Source of the DNA: Specibacter cremeus
Lineage (GTDB): Bacteria; Actinomycetota; Actinomycetes; Actinomycetales; Micrococcaceae
Direction of reading: 5' to 3'
Length of the DNA stretch: 64,000 nt
NCBI RefSeq assembly: GCF_003946885.1
Contig: NZ_RWKQ01000011.1
Location: forward strand, 1-64,000
The translations under genes and the position numbers were made by a program. The first letter of the stretch is position 1, and each line of letters begins with the position of its first letter. A model generated the notes under the pieces. That model did no database searches, had not been told where the DNA came from, and saw only the letters and a list, made by a program, of their open reading frames with translations. Below, in pieces: positions 29,424-39,104 of the stretch.

Positions 29424-29941
29424 TAGACTGCTCGCTTCCTTAGCCGGCGGCGCTCGCGCTCGGAGAGCCCGCCCCAGATGCCGAACCGCTCGTCGTTGGC
29501 CAGCGCGTACTCCAGGCACTGGGCCCGGACATTGCAGGCGCCGCATACCTTCTTGGCGTCACGGGTGGATCCGCCCTTCTCGGGGAAGAACGCCTCCGGA
29601 TCGGTCTGCGCGCACAACGCGTCGGACTGCCAGCCCAGTTCGCCCTCGTCGCTGAAATCGTTGCCGCCGGACGGCAACCCGATCCACACGGCCTGCGCGG
29701 GTGCCGGCCCGACGCCCGGGATGTCGGCCAGCGGGTCGTCGGCCAGCGCCTCATGCTCGGCCAGGAACGCCGTGGCCGCGTCGTCCAGCGCGGCGTGCCG
29801 GTAGGCGGCGCCCGCATCCGGATCCGCCGGATCGACGTACCAGTCCCCCGGCACCCCCCTCGAGCGGTACTGTGCCGCCGCCTGGCCCGCGACGTCCACC
29901 GTGTCGTCGTGGTCGTTCACACTCAGTGCAGTTTGCCCCAT
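29423..29941 (-). CDS. WhiB family regulator (WhiB2/WhmD-like)
   Basis: A 172-residue iron-sulfur regulator. The four cluster cysteines are Cys110, Cys133, Cys136 and Cys142 (C-x22-C-x2-C-x5-C), followed by the turn GIWGGLS and the basic tail RERRRLRKR, which contacts DNA or sigma factor. This is the WhiB2/WhmD layout, tied to cell division and envelope in actinobacteria. An acidic N-terminal extension of about 90 residues is longer than in most WhiB2 proteins. The ATG is firmly set by AGGAGG 5 nt upstream. The GT2 gene overlaps its stop codon. Confidence 0.93.
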   Translation of the reverse strand: MGQTALSVNDHDDTVDVAGQAAAQYRSRGVPGDWYVDPADPDAGAAYRHAALDDAATAFLAEHEALADDPLADIPGVGPAPAQAVWIGLPSGGNDFSDEGELGWQSDALCAQTDPEAFFPEKGGSTRDAKKVCGACNVRAQCLEYALANDERFGIWGGLSERERRRLRKRAV

Positions 29942-30294
29942 ATCATCCTCCTGAATGTCGCCACCGCTCCCACCCGGCGGTATGTGGCATCATCCGGTGG
30001 ATGCCGGGACCCTGGTGCGGCGGCTGTTCGTGGCTCTAATTACAGCCGTGTAAGTCGCATGCGTCAAGCGGGACGCCGATCATATCCACCCCGGGATGAT
30101 ATTCCGGCGCACGCCACGCCCGCGTGTTTCGTACTGTTACCCGATTTTGCGCTGGATCACGAATCGGCAAACACCGGGTGTTGGCCGTGTGTTCACGGGC
30201 CGTTCGGGTAATTTTCGCCGGCCCGCCACGTCCGTGGACGTGAAGGAAATCACACCCACGACGTTCCCGGTGCGGGCGTGGAAAGATACTGCCC
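29942..30294. promoter_or_regulatory. 353-bp divergent region between whiB and the TIGR03089 gene
   Basis: No gene was found here. The region holds the whiB ribosome site, a palindrome TTACAGCCGTGTAA at 30040-30053 (arms TTACA/TGTAA), and an imperfect direct repeat GATCATATCC / GATGATATTCC around 30078-30106. It is more AT-rich than its surroundings, as expected for a regulated promoter region. I cannot place the transcription starts. Confidence 0.5.
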
Positions 30295-30990
30295 ATGCCT
30301 TCGACACCAGCCACCCCCCTGCAATTGATGGACGCCCTCCGCACCAGGGACGCGACGGCGCCCCGGTTGACCTGGTACGGTCCCGACGCGGAACGGATCG
30401 AACTGTCCGGCCGGGTATTGGAGAACTGGGTGGCGAAGACGGCCAACTTCCTCGTCGACGAACTCGACGCCGGACCCGGCACGGTGGTCGCGTTGCGCCT
30501 GCCCGTGCACTGGCGCTCCCTCGTGTGGCTGCTGGCCGGCTGGACCGTGGGGGCCGGCGTCGCGCTGCCGGACACGGCGACGGACGACGACGGCGGCGCG
30601 CCCGCCGGCGCCAGCGGCGCGGACATCGTGGTCACGGACACCCCCGGTGACGTGCCGTCCGGCCCGCTGGTCGTGGCCGTGGCCCTGCCGGCGCTGGCCA
30701 TGCGCTGGCCGGGCGACCTGCCCCGGGGCGTCCTCGACTACGCCGGGGAGGTGCGGGCACATTCGGACGTGTACCAGTCGTTCGGCTCGGGCGGGACGGA
30801 ACCGCTGGAAGCCCTTGTGCCCGGCCTCGGCGCCGCCGAAACGGGCCGACGCCTCCTGGTGCCGGGCAGCGACGGCTGGGCCGCCGTCGTCCGTGCCTCG
30901 GTGGGCGCCTGGGTCGGCGGCGGATCGATCGTGCTCCTTGACGCCGGCGTGGCGGCCACCGACAGGCTGCGTGAATCCGAGCGGGTGTGA
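30295..30990 (+). CDS. TIGR03089 family protein
   Basis: A 231-residue actinobacterial protein of the TIGR03089 family, which resembles the N-terminal part of AMP-forming acyl-CoA synthetases but lacks the adenylation core. Family stretches include RLTWYGPDAERIELSGRVLENWVAKTANFLVDEL and ALRLPVHWRSLVWLLAGW. Function is unknown. It has no obvious ribosome site and is transcribed divergently from whiB. Confidence 0.88.
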   Translation: MPSTPATPLQLMDALRTRDATAPRLTWYGPDAERIELSGRVLENWVAKTANFLVDELDAGPGTVVALRLPVHWRSLVWLLAGWTVGAGVALPDTATDDDGGAPAGASGADIVVTDTPGDVPSGPLVVAVALPALAMRWPGDLPRGVLDYAGEVRAHSDVYQSFGSGGTEPLEALVPGLGAAETGRRLLVPGSDGWAAVVRASVGAWVGGGSIVLLDAGVAATDRLRESERV

Positions 30991-31078
30991 CTGGGCCGAT
31001 GGCTGCGGGAGCCTGCGGGTGGGCCCACGGCGGCGAGGGCCCCGCCGCGAGCCTGCGAGCGGCGGGAGCCGACGGGGA

Positions 31079-31600
31079 CTAGAGTTCGCCGCGGCGGGGC
31101 GCGGGCGCCCCGCTCTTCTCGAGCAGGTCGTGGTCGTGGTCGAAGCCCGGTTCGGCGTCGAGTTCCGCCGTGAACACCCAGTACCGGTAGGCGAAGAAAC
31201 GGAAGATGGTGCCCAGGACCAGGCCGATCACGGAGCCGGAGATGAAGTCGGCGGACACGGATTCCAGCCCGAGCACCCAGTGCGAGACGTACACGCAGGC
31301 GGCCGCGATGGCCATGCCGATGCCGTTCATGATGATGAACATCACGACCTCGCGCACCATGTTCGCCTGGCGCCGGTGCCGGAACGTCCAATACCTGTTG
31401 GCGATCCAGGAGAACAGCGTCGCCACGGCCGCCGAGATGATCTTCGCCTTCGTCGGGTGGGCCGAAAACGAGCCGGACAGCAGCCACAGGAAGATGCCTG
31501 TGTCGATGACGAACGCCAGGCCGCCGACGACGCCGAATTTCGCCACCTCGCGCCACATCAGCCCCACGAGGCCCTTGATCCGGGCGTAGACGTTTGACAC
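31079..31600 (-). CDS. GtrA family membrane protein
   Basis: A 173-residue GtrA-like protein with four membrane helices (about 20-42, 50-68, 85-108 and 118-140) and a charged C-terminal tail. Motifs are EVAKFGVVGGLAFVIDTGIF, SWIANRYWTFRHR and FAYRYWVF. GtrA proteins are thought to flip or assist polyprenyl-linked sugars for surface polysaccharide or arabinogalactan assembly. The start is GTG with AAGGAT upstream. It is divergent from purK, an order also seen in mycobacteria and other actinobacteria. Confidence 0.9.
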   Translation of the reverse strand: MSNVYARIKGLVGLMWREVAKFGVVGGLAFVIDTGIFLWLLSGSFSAHPTKAKIISAAVATLFSWIANRYWTFRHRRQANMVREVVMFIIMNGIGMAIAAACVYVSHWVLGLESVSADFISGSVIGLVLGTIFRFFAYRYWVFTAELDAEPGFDHDHDLLEKSGAPAPRRGEL

Positions 31601-31753
31601 GGTAGATCCTTACGTTGGGGCGACGCCGGCGCGGTGCGGTGCACCGGCGGCACCGCCAAAAATGTTCGCCTCAGTCTACGGTGAAATGTTGACCGGCAGC
31701 TGGCAATGCGGCGGGAGTAGGCTGCCATCACCGGATTCCGGCCACCCGTTCGG

Positions 31754-31759
31754 TACGCT
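31754..31759 (+). promoter_or_regulatory. Predicted -10 box (TACGCT) of purK
   Basis: TACGCT ends 7 nt before the GTG at 31767, and no ribosome site is visible. This predicts a leaderless purKE message. Confidence 0.4.
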
Positions 31760-31766
31760 GGTTCCT

Positions 31767-32945
31767 GTGACTTTCCCTGTAATCGGCGTCGTGGGCGGCG
31801 GCCAGCTGGCCCGCATGATGGCCCCGCCCGCCGTGGCCCTTGGTTTTGACTTGCGCGTCCTGGCGGAAGCGCCGGACGTGTCCGCCGTCGCCGCCGTGGC
31901 GCACGCACCGGTGGGCGACTACCGCGACCTGGACACGCTGCGCGAGTTCGCCCGCGACGTCGACGTGCTGACGTTCGATCACGAACACGTGCCCACCGGG
32001 CACCTGCAGACGCTCATCGGCGAGGGCGTGAACGTCCAGCCCCGGCCGGACGCGCTCATCAACGCCCAGGACAAGCTGGTCATGCGCGCCGCCATCGCCC
32101 GGCTGGGCCTGCCGAACCCGGTCTGGGCCGCCGTGTCGGCGCCGACGGACATTGCGGCCTTCGGCGACGCGAACGGCTGGCCTGTCGTATTGAAGATGCC
32201 GCGCGGCGGCTACGACGGCAAGGGTGTGCGCGTCATCGCGGACGCGGCCGCCGCCGCCGACACCGGGGACTGGTTCGCGGCCATGTCGCCGCTGCTGGTC
32301 GAGGAGATGGTCGACTTCAGCCGGGAGCTGTCCGCCCTCGTGGCCCGCACCCCGGGCGGCGAAGCGAAGGCCTGGCCGGTGGCCGAATCCATCCAGGTGG
32401 CCGGCGTCTGCGACGAGGTCATCGCCCCGGCCCCCGGCATCCCCGCCGACGTGGCCGCACAGGCGCAGGCGGCCGCGCTGGCGATAGCCGGTGCGCTCGG
32501 CGTCACCGGGGTGATGGCCGCGGAGCTGTTCGAGACACCCGGCCGCGGGCCGGGCTACGTGATCAACGAACTGGCCATGCGCCCGCACAACACGGGCCAC
32601 TGGACCATGGACGGCTCGGTGACCGGCCAGTTCGAGCAGCACCTGCGCGCCGTCCTGGACCTGCCGCTGGGCGCCACCGACGCGCTGGGGGCGATCGTCG
32701 TCATGAAGAACTTCCTCGGCGGCGCCAACCAGGACCTGTACCACTCCTACCCGGCCGCGCTGGCCGCCGAGCCGACCGTGAAGGTGCACAGCTACGGCAA
32801 GTCGGTGCGCCCCGGCCGCAAGATCGGCCACGTGAACGTGATCGGCGGCCCGGACGACGACGTGGCGGCCGTGCGTGCCCGCGCCACCACCGTGGCACGC
32901 ATCATCAGCGACGGATTGCCCCCCACCACCCAGGAGTTCGCATGA
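31767..32945 (+). CDS. purK: 5-(carboxyamino)imidazole ribonucleotide synthase
   Basis: A 392-residue ATP-grasp enzyme that carboxylates AIR to N5-CAIR in purine synthesis. Motifs are [17 protein letters not shown], the ATP-grasp strand [15 protein letters not shown], and the metal-binding [28 protein letters not shown]. An upstream ATG at 31662 would add 35 residues without homology. The GTG at 31767 gives the usual start ([15 protein letters not shown]). It overlaps purE by 4 nt (ATGA). Confidence 0.96.
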   Translation: MTFPVIGVVGGGQLARMMAPPAVALGFDLRVLAEAPDVSAVAAVAHAPVGDYRDLDTLREFARDVDVLTFDHEHVPTGHLQTLIGEGVNVQPRPDALINAQDKLVMRAAIARLGLPNPVWAAVSAPTDIAAFGDANGWPVVLKMPRGGYDGKGVRVIADAAAAADTGDWFAAMSPLLVEEMVDFSRELSALVARTPGGEAKAWPVAESIQVAGVCDEVIAPAPGIPADVAAQAQAAALAIAGALGVTGVMAAELFETPGRGPGYVINELAMRPHNTGHWTMDGSVTGQFEQHLRAVLDLPLGATDALGAIVVMKNFLGGANQDLYHSYPAALAAEPTVKVHSYGKSVRPGRKIGHVNVIGGPDDDVAAVRARATTVARIISDGLPPTTQEFA

Positions 32946-33481
32946 GCACACCCGCCCCCATCGTCGGCATCGTCATGGGCTCCGACTCCGACTGGCCCGT
33001 CATGCAGGCCGCCGCGGCGGTCCTGGACGAGTTCGGCATCCCGTACGAGGCCGACGTCGTCTCGGCCCACCGCATGCCGGCCGAGATGATCGCGTACGGG
33101 CAGAATGCGGCCGGCCGGGGCCTGCGCGTCATCATCGCCGGCGCCGGCGGGGCCGCGCACCTGCCAGGCATGCTGGCCTCCGTCACGACGCTGCCCGTCG
33201 TGGGCGTGCCCGTGCCGTTGAAGACGCTCGACGGCATGGACTCGCTGCTCTCGATCGTGCAGATGCCGGCGGGCGTGCCGGTGGCCACCGTGTCGATCGG
33301 CGGCGCCCGCAACGCGGGCCTGCTGGCCGTGCGCATGCTGGCGTCGGGCACCGATGAACTCGCCGCGCACCTGCGCGACGACCTGGCCCGCTTCGCCGCC
33401 GAGCTGAACGCCGCGGCCACCGCCAAGGGTGCCGCGCTGCGGGCCACACTGCGGGCCACGCTGACCGCGGACGGCAAATAA
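32942..33481 (+). CDS. purE: N5-carboxyaminoimidazole ribonucleotide mutase
   Basis: A 179-residue class I PurE that converts N5-CAIR to CAIR. The motifs [18 protein letters not shown] and [11 protein letters not shown] cover the active site, and [20 protein letters not shown] is typical. It overlaps purK by ATGA. The C-terminal ~20 residues are repetitive (RATLRATL), which is unusual but short. Confidence 0.97.
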   Translation: MSTPAPIVGIVMGSDSDWPVMQAAAAVLDEFGIPYEADVVSAHRMPAEMIAYGQNAAGRGLRVIIAGAGGAAHLPGMLASVTTLPVVGVPVPLKTLDGMDSLLSIVQMPAGVPVATVSIGGARNAGLLAVRMLASGTDELAAHLRDDLARFAAELNAAATAKGAALRATLRATLTADGK

Positions 33482-33486
33482 CTCCC

Positions 33487-35112
33487 ATGACGATCAACAG
33501 CCCGAAGGTCACCCGCGCCTCGCAGCGCCCGCCCGTGCTCACCGACCCGGCACGGCATCCGGAGGCCGCGTCCGCGCCGCTGCGCACCAAGCGGGCCTGG
33601 CTCCTGCTGGTGATGACGCTCGTGCTGCCCGGCAGCGCGCAGCTCGTCGCCGGGAACCGGCGGTTGGGGCGGCTGGCCCTGCGCATCACCGCCGCCTACT
33701 GGCTCGTGGTGATCGCCGTCGTCGTGCTTGCCCTGGTGACGCTGGAAACCCTGCTCAACCTGCTGACCAACCCGTGGACGGCGATGCTGGCGATCGTGCT
33801 GCTGGCCGGCGCGGCGCTCGGCTGGGCCGTCATGTTCCTGGACACGCTGCGCCTCATCCGGCCCCGGCTGCTGGCCCCGGGCATGCGCGGGATCGTGTGC
33901 GCCGGGCTGGCCGTGCTGATGGTCGCCACGAGCGGCACGCTCGGCTACGCCGCCTACATGGTCAACTCCGGCCGGAACGCGATCTCCAGCATTTTCGCCG
34001 GCGGTCCGGACATGCGGCCGGTCGACGGGCGGTACAACTTCCTGGTGCTGGGCGGCGACGCCGGGGCGGGTCGCTCGGGCCGGCGGCCGGATTCGATCAT
34101 CGTGGTCAGCGTGGACGCGAAGTCCGGCCAGGCCAGCACCATCAGCATCCCGCGCAACCTGCAGAACGCCCAGTTCGAGCCCGGGTCGCCGCTGTGGAAG
34201 GCCTACCCCGAGGGCTACAACTGCGGGGACAACTGCATCATCGATTTCCTGTATTCGGACGTCACCGAAAAGCACAAGGACCTGTACCCGCACGCGGCGG
34301 ATCCCGGCGCGGAGGCCATGATGGACGCGGCCGGGGGCATCCTCGGGCTGAAGGTCCAGGGCTACGTGCTCGTGGACATGGCCGGTTTCTCCCAACTGAT
34401 CGACGCCCTGGGCGGGGTCAAGGTCAACGCCGGCGGCTGGGTGCCGCTCAGCGGCGACGACGTCAACGGCGACGGCCACCACCTGCCCCCGACGGGCTGG
34501 ATCCACCCCGGCGAGCAGACCCTGGACGGCTATCATGCGCTGTGGTATGCCCGGTCCCGGCAGTGGGTGCTCGAGTACGCCCGCAGCGAGCGCCAGCAGT
34601 GCATCCAGGCGGCCCTGCTCAAGCAGATGGATCCGGCCACGGTGCTCACGAAGTTCAACGCGATCGCCGACGCCGGCACGAAGGTCATCGAGTCCGACAT
34701 CCCCGCCGGCCAGCTGGGCAGTTTCGTGACGCTGGCCGTCAAGGCCAAGGGCCACCCGCTCAAGCGCCTGACGATCGGCCCGCCGGACTTCCCCGTGGAG
34801 TTCTCCACGTACCCGGACTTCAACGTCATCCATCAGCGCGTGCAGGACCTGCTGCACCCGCCGGCGCCCAAACCCGCCGCCCCGAAGCCCGCGGCCCCGG
34901 CGCCCACGACCGGCAACGGCGCCGCACCCGCCGCCCCGGCGCCCGCCACCGGCAACGGTGCCACGCCCGGCGACGGTGCCACCGCCGACGGCACCGAGTC
35001 GACGCCGGCGCCGAAGGTCACCCAGCAATACCTGCAGCAGCTGGCCGTGAACGCCGACGACGCGCAGCTCGAGGCGCTGCTGGCCAACAACGGTTCGTGC
35101 ACGCCCGGGTAG
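33487..35112 (+). CDS. LytR-CpsA-Psr (LCP) family cell-wall ligase
   Basis: A 541-residue membrane-anchored LCP protein that transfers polyprenyl-linked glycopolymers to peptidoglycan. Four hydrophobic segments lie near residues 38-140. The LCP domain follows, with YNFLVLGGDAG, the Arg/Asp cluster GRRPDSIIVVSVD and ISIPRNLQ, then YVLVDMAGFSQLIDALGGV and ALWYARSR. The C-terminus is a Pro/Ala/Thr-rich linker ending in a short conserved piece. It begins 5 nt after purE, so it is probably co-transcribed with purKE. Confidence 0.92.
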   Translation: MTINSPKVTRASQRPPVLTDPARHPEAASAPLRTKRAWLLLVMTLVLPGSAQLVAGNRRLGRLALRITAAYWLVVIAVVVLALVTLETLLNLLTNPWTAMLAIVLLAGAALGWAVMFLDTLRLIRPRLLAPGMRGIVCAGLAVLMVATSGTLGYAAYMVNSGRNAISSIFAGGPDMRPVDGRYNFLVLGGDAGAGRSGRRPDSIIVVSVDAKSGQASTISIPRNLQNAQFEPGSPLWKAYPEGYNCGDNCIIDFLYSDVTEKHKDLYPHAADPGAEAMMDAAGGILGLKVQGYVLVDMAGFSQLIDALGGVKVNAGGWVPLSGDDVNGDGHHLPPTGWIHPGEQTLDGYHALWYARSRQWVLEYARSERQQCIQAALLKQMDPATVLTKFNAIADAGTKVIESDIPAGQLGSFVTLAVKAKGHPLKRLTIGPPDFPVEFSTYPDFNVIHQRVQDLLHPPAPKPAAPKPAAPAPTTGNGAAPAAPAPATGNGATPGDGATADGTESTPAPKVTQQYLQQLAVNADDAQLEALLANNGSCTPG

Positions 35113-35141
35113 GCCCGGGTGAGACTCGTGAAAGAGGGAAC

Positions 35142-36398
35142 ATGTACGCTTTGACCAACCCGGTCCGCCCGTACGCGTGGGGGTCGGCCACGGCCATCGC
35201 CGGGCTGCTCGGGCGCGAACCGGGGGGCGGGCCGGAGGCCGAGCTGTGGCTCGGTGCGCACCCCGATGCACCGTCCATGGCGGCCACCCCGGACGGGCCG
35301 ATGCCGCTGGACGCGCTGATCGCCGCGCACCCCCGCTCCTTGCTGGGCGCCGCGGTGCAGGAGCAGTTCGGCCGGCTGCCGTTCCTGGCGAAGCTGCTGG
35401 CGGCCGACTCCGCATTGTCGTTGCAGGTGCACCCGACACTCGAGTGGGCCCGGGCGCGCTTCGCCGCCGAGGAGGCCGCCGGCGTGCCGCTGGACGCCCC
35501 GCACCGCAACTACCGCGACGACAACCACAAGCCGGAGATGCTCTACGCGCTGACGGACTTCGAGGCGCTGTGCGGTTTCCGGCCCTGCGGCGAGTCCGCC
35601 GACCTGTTCCGCGCGGTCGCCGCCGCGATCGAGGCGGCCGGCTCGCCCGTGCCCGAGCTGCTGGACCGGGTCATCGCCACGCTCAACTCCCGCATGGGCG
35701 AACCGGCCGTGCTCCGCCGCGCGTTCGAGCTGCTGCTCACCGGCGGCGACACCGCCGCCGCGCTGGTCGACCTGGCGGCCGCCTCACTGGCGCTGCCCGG
35801 CCCGGCACCCGCCGATGCCCTGGCACCGGCCCTGCGCACCGTCGTCGACCTCCAGGCGCGCCACCCGGGCGACCCCGGCGTGCTCGTCACGCTGCTGCTC
35901 AACCGCGTCTCGCTGCACCCGGGACAGGCCATCTACCTGCCGGCCGGGAACGTCCACGCCTACCTGCACGGGCTGGCCGTGGAGGTCATGGCGTCCTCCG
36001 ACAACGTGCTGCGCGGCGGGCTGACGGCAAAGCACGTCGACGTGCCGGAGCTGCTGGCCACGGTCGACTTCTCCCCCACACCGGTGCCGTACCTGGACGC
36101 GCGCACCACGGACCTGGGGCAGGACGTGTGGGAGCCGCCGTTCCGTGAATTCGCGCTGCAGCGCGTCGAGCTGGCGCCCGGCGACGAGCCCGTGCCGCTG
36201 GCCCAGAACGGGCCGCTGGTCGTGCTGGCCGTCAGCGGCGCGGCACTGCTGGATTCGCCGAAGTCGGAGCTGCGCCTGGCCCGTGGCGAGTCCGCGTTCG
36301 TCGGCGCGGGCGAGGAGCCCGTGCTGGCCCACCCCGCGCACGACGCCGGCACGACGGTGCTGTTCGCCGTCACCTGCGCCGCGGCGGTGCGCGCATGA
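35142..36398 (+). CDS. manA: Mannose-6-phosphate isomerase, class I
   Basis: A 418-residue type I phosphomannose isomerase, interconverting fructose-6-P and mannose-6-P to supply GDP-mannose for glycans. It opens NPVRPYAWGSATAIAGLLG. Zinc and active-site stretches are LSLQVHP, HKPEMLYALTDFEALCGFRP and IYLPAGNVHAYLHGLAVEVMASSDNVLRGG. The ATG at 35142 has AAAGAGGGAA upstream. Its stop overlaps the next ATG. Mannose supply fits the O-mannosyltransferase and wall genes nearby. Confidence 0.95.
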   Translation: MYALTNPVRPYAWGSATAIAGLLGREPGGGPEAELWLGAHPDAPSMAATPDGPMPLDALIAAHPRSLLGAAVQEQFGRLPFLAKLLAADSALSLQVHPTLEWARARFAAEEAAGVPLDAPHRNYRDDNHKPEMLYALTDFEALCGFRPCGESADLFRAVAAAIEAAGSPVPELLDRVIATLNSRMGEPAVLRRAFELLLTGGDTAAALVDLAAASLALPGPAPADALAPALRTVVDLQARHPGDPGVLVTLLLNRVSLHPGQAIYLPAGNVHAYLHGLAVEVMASSDNVLRGGLTAKHVDVPELLATVDFSPTPVPYLDARTTDLGQDVWEPPFREFALQRVELAPGDEPVPLAQNGPLVVLAVSGAALLDSPKSELRLARGESAFVGAGEEPVLAHPAHDAGTTVLFAVTCAAAVRA

Positions 36399-37390
36399 TC
36401 CCCATCCTGCAGACGACGGCGTGGGCCGCGTTCCAGCGCAGCCTCGGCAAGACGGTGCACGAGGCCGGCGGACCCGGTTGGGGATTCGTCGCCATCGAGG
36501 AGAAGACGCCGCTGGGCACCTACCTGTACGTCCCGTACGGCCCCTGCGCGTCCGACACTGCCGCGTTCCGGCTCGCGCTGGGGGCCCTCCGGGCGCTGGC
36601 GAAGCGGCGCAAGTGCCACTATGTGCGGGTCGAACCCGTGGCCGCCGGGCTCGGCGGCGCCGACGACGCCGCCGCGCGGTTGCAGGGCGCCGGGCTGGTG
36701 CGCGCGCCCAAGGACATCCAGCCGCACCTGTCCTGGAAGATCGACCTGACCCGTCCCGTGGAGGAGCTGCTGGCCGGCATGCGCGGCACCAGCCGCAACC
36801 TGTACCGCAACATCCACAAGAAGGGTGTCACGTTCGAATCGTCCACGGACCCCGCCGACCTGCCCGTCCTGCTGGGGTTCCTGCACGCCGTCTCCGGCCG
36901 GGCCGAGTTCAAGGCCCAGTCGGACGACTACCTGTCCAAGGCGGCCGCGACGCTGATGCCGGCCGGCGCGGCGAAGCTGTTCATCGCCCGGCTCGACGGC
37001 GAACCCATCGCCGCCGCGCTGTCCTACGACACGGCCGACGCGCGCGTGTACGCGCATGCGGCCGCCGACGACGCGCACCGCAAGCTCAACGCCGGCATCC
37101 CGCTGCTCGTCACCATGATGATGGACGCCCGGGAGGCCGGCATGGGCGAATTCGACATGTGGGGTGTGAGCCCGGAGGACGAGCCGGACCACCCGTGGGC
37201 CGGGTTCTCCCGGTTCAAGCGATCGTTCGGTGGCGCGCAGGTCGAGTACCCGGGCACGTGGGACCTGCCCGTCAACGTGGCCATGTACCGCGCCTACGGG
37301 CTGGCCCGGCGGCTGCGCACGGGGGCGGCACGGGCCCTGCGCACCATCCAGAAGCCGGTCCAGAAGCCGGTGCGGAACCACACCCGGTAG
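36395..37390 (+). CDS. FemAB-like peptidyltransferase (GNAT fold)
   Basis: A 331-residue protein of the FemAB/lipid II-amino acid ligase family, made of two GNAT-like halves. Family stretches are QTTAWAAFQRSLGKTVHEAG, HLSWKIDLTRPVEELLAGM, TSRNLYRNIHKKGVTFE and GEFDMWGVSPEDEPDHPWAGFSRFKRSFGG near the C-terminus. FemAB enzymes use aminoacyl-tRNA to build peptidoglycan cross-bridges, and Arthrobacter walls have interpeptide bridges. The added residue is not predictable. It overlaps manA by ATGA. Confidence 0.88.
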   Translation: MIPILQTTAWAAFQRSLGKTVHEAGGPGWGFVAIEEKTPLGTYLYVPYGPCASDTAAFRLALGALRALAKRRKCHYVRVEPVAAGLGGADDAAARLQGAGLVRAPKDIQPHLSWKIDLTRPVEELLAGMRGTSRNLYRNIHKKGVTFESSTDPADLPVLLGFLHAVSGRAEFKAQSDDYLSKAAATLMPAGAAKLFIARLDGEPIAAALSYDTADARVYAHAAADDAHRKLNAGIPLLVTMMMDAREAGMGEFDMWGVSPEDEPDHPWAGFSRFKRSFGGAQVEYPGTWDLPVNVAMYRAYGLARRLRTGAARALRTIQKPVQKPVRNHTR

Positions 37391-37460
37391 GGGTGCGCCG
37401 GCCGGCCGGTTCGTGAGATGATGCCGGTCACATGACAGGCACACGACCCGGAGGCGAAGC

Positions 37461-37898
37461 ATGGTCCACGCAGAACACGAGGTGGTCGTCGGGCGCAGCG
37501 CCGCGGACGTGTATTCCTATCTTGCCGACGGGATGAACAATCCGAGTTGGCGCCATGGCGTCCGCGACCTGGTGCTGCGCAGCGGTGAACCCGCCGCGGT
37601 CGGCGCCGTGTACGGCCAGACCATGGCCGGCCCCGGCGGTCGCGCCATCGCCGGAGACTACGAGATCACCGAGGCCGTGCCCGGCGAAAGATTGTCCTTC
37701 CACGTGGTGGCCGGCCCGGCCCGGCCGACCGGGACGTACACGTTCACAGCCGAGGATGCCGGCACCCGCGTGAAGTTCGCGCTGGACGTCCAGCCCAGCG
37801 GGATGATGAAACTTCTCTCGCCCGCGATAGCCAGGACCATGCGCCAGGAAGTCGCCCAGCTCGACCGGCTCAAGTCCGTGCTCGAAGCCGGCGACTGA
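37461..37898 (+). CDS. SRPBCC family protein
   Basis: A 145-residue START/Bet v1-like (SRPBCC) protein with a hydrophobic ligand pocket. The sequence VVGRSAADVYSYLADGMNNPSWRHGV followed by YTFTAEDAGTRVKFALDV is typical. The ligand is unknown. A GGAGGCGAAGC site precedes the ATG. It is convergent with glpX across a REP-like element. Confidence 0.85.
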   Translation: MVHAEHEVVVGRSAADVYSYLADGMNNPSWRHGVRDLVLRSGEPAAVGAVYGQTMAGPGGRAIAGDYEITEAVPGERLSFHVVAGPARPTGTYTFTAEDAGTRVKFALDVQPSGMMKLLSPAIARTMRQEVAQLDRLKSVLEAGD

Positions 37899-37986
37899 CC
37901 CCTCAAGGAGGCGGCCCGGTGTTTTCGTAGGCGACGTCAAGGAGGCCCGAAGGCCGCCCGCGGCCGACGGCCGGGAAGTCACCTGG

Positions 37987-38045
37987 ATCTCGACAAGCTC
38001 GATCACCGCGGTGGTTGAGCCCGTCGAAACCTGCTCGATCACCGG
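37987..38045. repeat. REP-like 3'-end element, copy 3
   Basis: It holds TCTCGACAAGCTCGATCACC, GGTGGTTGAGCCCGTCGAAACC and a partial CTCGATCACC, forming an imperfect hairpin. It lies between the convergent SRPBCC and glpX genes. Confidence 0.75.
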
Positions 38046-38066
38046 GCCGCCCGTGAAGCGCCGAGG

Positions 38067-39104
38067 TTACGAGCGGCGGCCGTAGGACTCCCACTTGGCG
38101 GCCTGGTGCTCGCCGTCGACGATGCGGATCGTGCCGGACTTCGAGCGCATGACGATGGACTGGGTCATGACCCGCCCCTTGTCGTAGCGCACGCCGCGCA
38201 GCAAGTCGCCGTCGGTGATGCCGGTGGCGGCGAAGTAGCAGTTGTCGCTGGTGACCAGGTCGTTCGTGGACAGCACGCGGTCCAGGTTGTGGCCGGCGTC
38301 GAGCGCCTTCTGCCGCTCGTCGTCGTCCGTGGGCCACAGCCGGCCCTGGATGACGCCGCCGAGCGTCTTGATGGCGCAGGCGGCGACAATGCCCTCCGGC
38401 GTGCCGCCGATGCCCATGAGCGCGTCCACACCGGTGCCGGCACGGGCGGCCGCGATGGCGCCGGCCACGTCGCCGTCGAGGATGATCTTGGTGCGGGCGC
38501 CGGCGTCGCGGATCTCCTGGATCAGCCGCTGGTGCCGGTCCCGGTCCAGCACCATGACGGTGAGCTGGTTGATCTTCACGCCCTTGGCCTTGGCGATCAG
38601 GTGCAGGTTCTGCTTGACCGGCAGGCGCAGGTCCACCATGTCGGCTGCTTCCGGCCCGGTGACCAGCTTCTCCATGTAGAACACGGCGGACGGGTCGAAC
38701 ATGGCGCCGCGCTCGGCGACGGCCAAAACGGACAGGGCGTTGTTGATGCCCATGGCGGTCAGCCGGGTGCCGTCGATCGGGTCGACGGCCACATCGCATT
38801 CGGCGCCGGTGCCGTCGCCGACGACCTCGCCGTTGAACAGCATCGGGGCCTCGTCCTTCTCACCCTCGCCGATGACCACGACACCATTGAAGTGGACGGT
38901 GGCGAGCAGGGAACGCATGGCGTCGACGGCGGCGCCGTCGGCCAGGTTCTTCTCCCCGAAACCGACCCAGTGCCCGCCGGCGATCGCGGCGGCTTCGGTG
39001 ACGCGCACGAGTTCGAGGGCCAGGTTGCGGTCCGGTTCATCGTCGCCGACGGCCAGGGCCGGCGAGAGGTGAGAGTAATTTGCTGCGGAGGGGTTGAGAG
39101 TCAC
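38067..39104 (-). CDS. glpX: Fructose-1,6-bisphosphatase class II
   Basis: A 345-residue GlpX-type FBPase for gluconeogenesis. Characteristic stretches are [35 protein letters not shown], the metal/phosphate-binding [12 protein letters not shown], and [20 protein letters not shown]. The start is GTG with GAGGA upstream. Its position next to fumC and a DUF4245 gene is conserved in actinobacteria. Confidence 0.96.
   Translation of the reverse strand: MTLNPSAANYSHLSPALAVGDDEPDRNLALELVRVTEAAAIAGGHWVGFGEKNLADGAAVDAMRSLLATVHFNGVVVIGEGEKDEAPMLFNGEVVGDGTGAECDVAVDPIDGTRLTAMGINNALSVLAVAERGAMFDPSAVFYMEKLVTGPEAADMVDLRLPVKQNLHLIAKAKGVKINQLTVMVLDRDRHQRLIQEIRDAGARTKIILDGDVAGAIAAARAGTGVDALMGIGGTPEGIVAACAIKTLGGVIQGRLWPTDDDERQKALDAGHNLDRVLSTNDLVTSDNCYFAATGITDGDLLRGVRYDKGRVMTQSIVMRSKSGTIRIVDGEHQAAKWESYGRRS

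Noticed and set aside
25170-29426. 1418-codon plus-strand frame
   Set aside because: It is antisense to the DUF5719 and GT2 genes, with low-complexity Ala/Arg/Gly composition and no recognisable domain.
33774-36398. 874-codon plus-strand frame
   Set aside because: The first 456 codons lie in another frame of the LCP gene. Only manA from 35142 is real.
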